Origin: Certhia americana
Lineage: Eukaryota; Chordata; Aves; Passeriformes; Certhiidae
Direction of reading: 5' to 3'
NCBI GenBank assembly: GCA_018697195.1
Contig: CM031858.1
Span: 110,535,556-110,599,555, forward strand
Length of the DNA: 64,000 nt
Shown here piece by piece: positions 63,797-64,000 of this stretch (the first letter of the stretch is position 1; the number at the start of each line of letters is the position of its first letter). A model generated the notes under the pieces. The model saw only the letters and a list, made by a program, of their open reading frames with translations, was not told the origin of the DNA and ran no database searches. The translations under genes were made by a program, and so were the position numbers.

Positions 63797-64000
63797 ATAG
63801 TTGCAGCTGCATTCACTTACAGTTTTGTACAGGTTTTAGCTAGGCCTGGGAATTATACAAATTATACCAGAAGTGTCAATGACCTTCCTTCGTAAGAATT
63901 TTGTTTATATTAAGGAAAAAAAATAAATACACACAAGAGTGCAAATTTTCAGATTGTCACTTGCAACCTCTTAACATTCATCATCTACATCCAATCACAA

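Larger units (their letters stand above)
63160..64000 (-). other. NOL4: Probable 3' UTR end of a convergent gene, possibly NOL4
   Basis: On the minus strand this is AT-rich, repeat-free sequence with the look of a long neuronal 3' UTR. AATAAA occurs on the minus strand at 63796-63791 and at 63187-63182; the second would place the transcript end near 63165. No coding sequence is in the window. NOL4 is suggested only because it lies downstream of ASXL3 in convergent orientation in other vertebrates. It could instead be intergenic conserved DNA. Confidence 0.4.

Noticed and set aside
1..64000. CRISPR arrays, operons, tRNA or rRNA genes
   Set aside because: No spaced direct-repeat array, tRNA-like cloverleaf or rRNA signature was seen, and the window is clearly vertebrate nuclear DNA.

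Overview
This is vertebrate nuclear DNA, almost certainly from a bird. The repeats are chiefly CR1 LINE fragments with the avian 3' terminus (short ATTCTATG-type units), plus LTR remnants that I recognise as an avian ERVL-type family. The coding exons encode the C-terminal part of Additional sex combs-like 3 (ASXL3), very close to the mammalian protein. The species cannot be fixed from the sequence.

Layout. 1-5364 is the 3' part of an ASXL3 intron (intron 10 by analogy with human), carrying a minus-strand CR1 and a CR1 3' tail. 5365-7297 is the large penultimate coding exon. 7298-9708 is the last intron. 9709-13380 is the terminal coding exon, ending in the ASXL PHD finger. A long 3' UTR probably runs from 13381 to about 18395, with four candidate poly(A) signals. 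About 45 kb of AT-rich intergenic DNA follows, holding truncated CR1 copies (one nested in another), two decayed copies of one LTR family, simple repeats and a few stretches that look like conserved noncoding elements. The last ~850 bases read on the minus strand like the end of a long AU-rich 3' UTR. From ASXL3-NOL4 gene order in other vertebrates I infer this may be NOL4, converging on ASXL3.

Function. Only ASXL3 can be assigned a role. ASXL proteins are chromatin scaffolds that bind and activate the BAP1 H2A-K119 deubiquitinase. The BAP1-binding N-terminal part lies in exons upstream of this window. The two exons here carry a long Ser/Thr/Glu-rich disordered region, basic nuclear-localisation-like clusters, seven SUMO-consensus tetrapeptides, the ASXM-type conserved block, and Pro, Gln and Ala tracts.

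I saw no operon-like, CRISPR-like, defence or otherwise undescribed system. The more interesting points are a six-unit 36-bp coding repeat in ASXL3, the SUMO motif spread, a CR1-in-CR1 insertion and the proposed convergent 3' ends.
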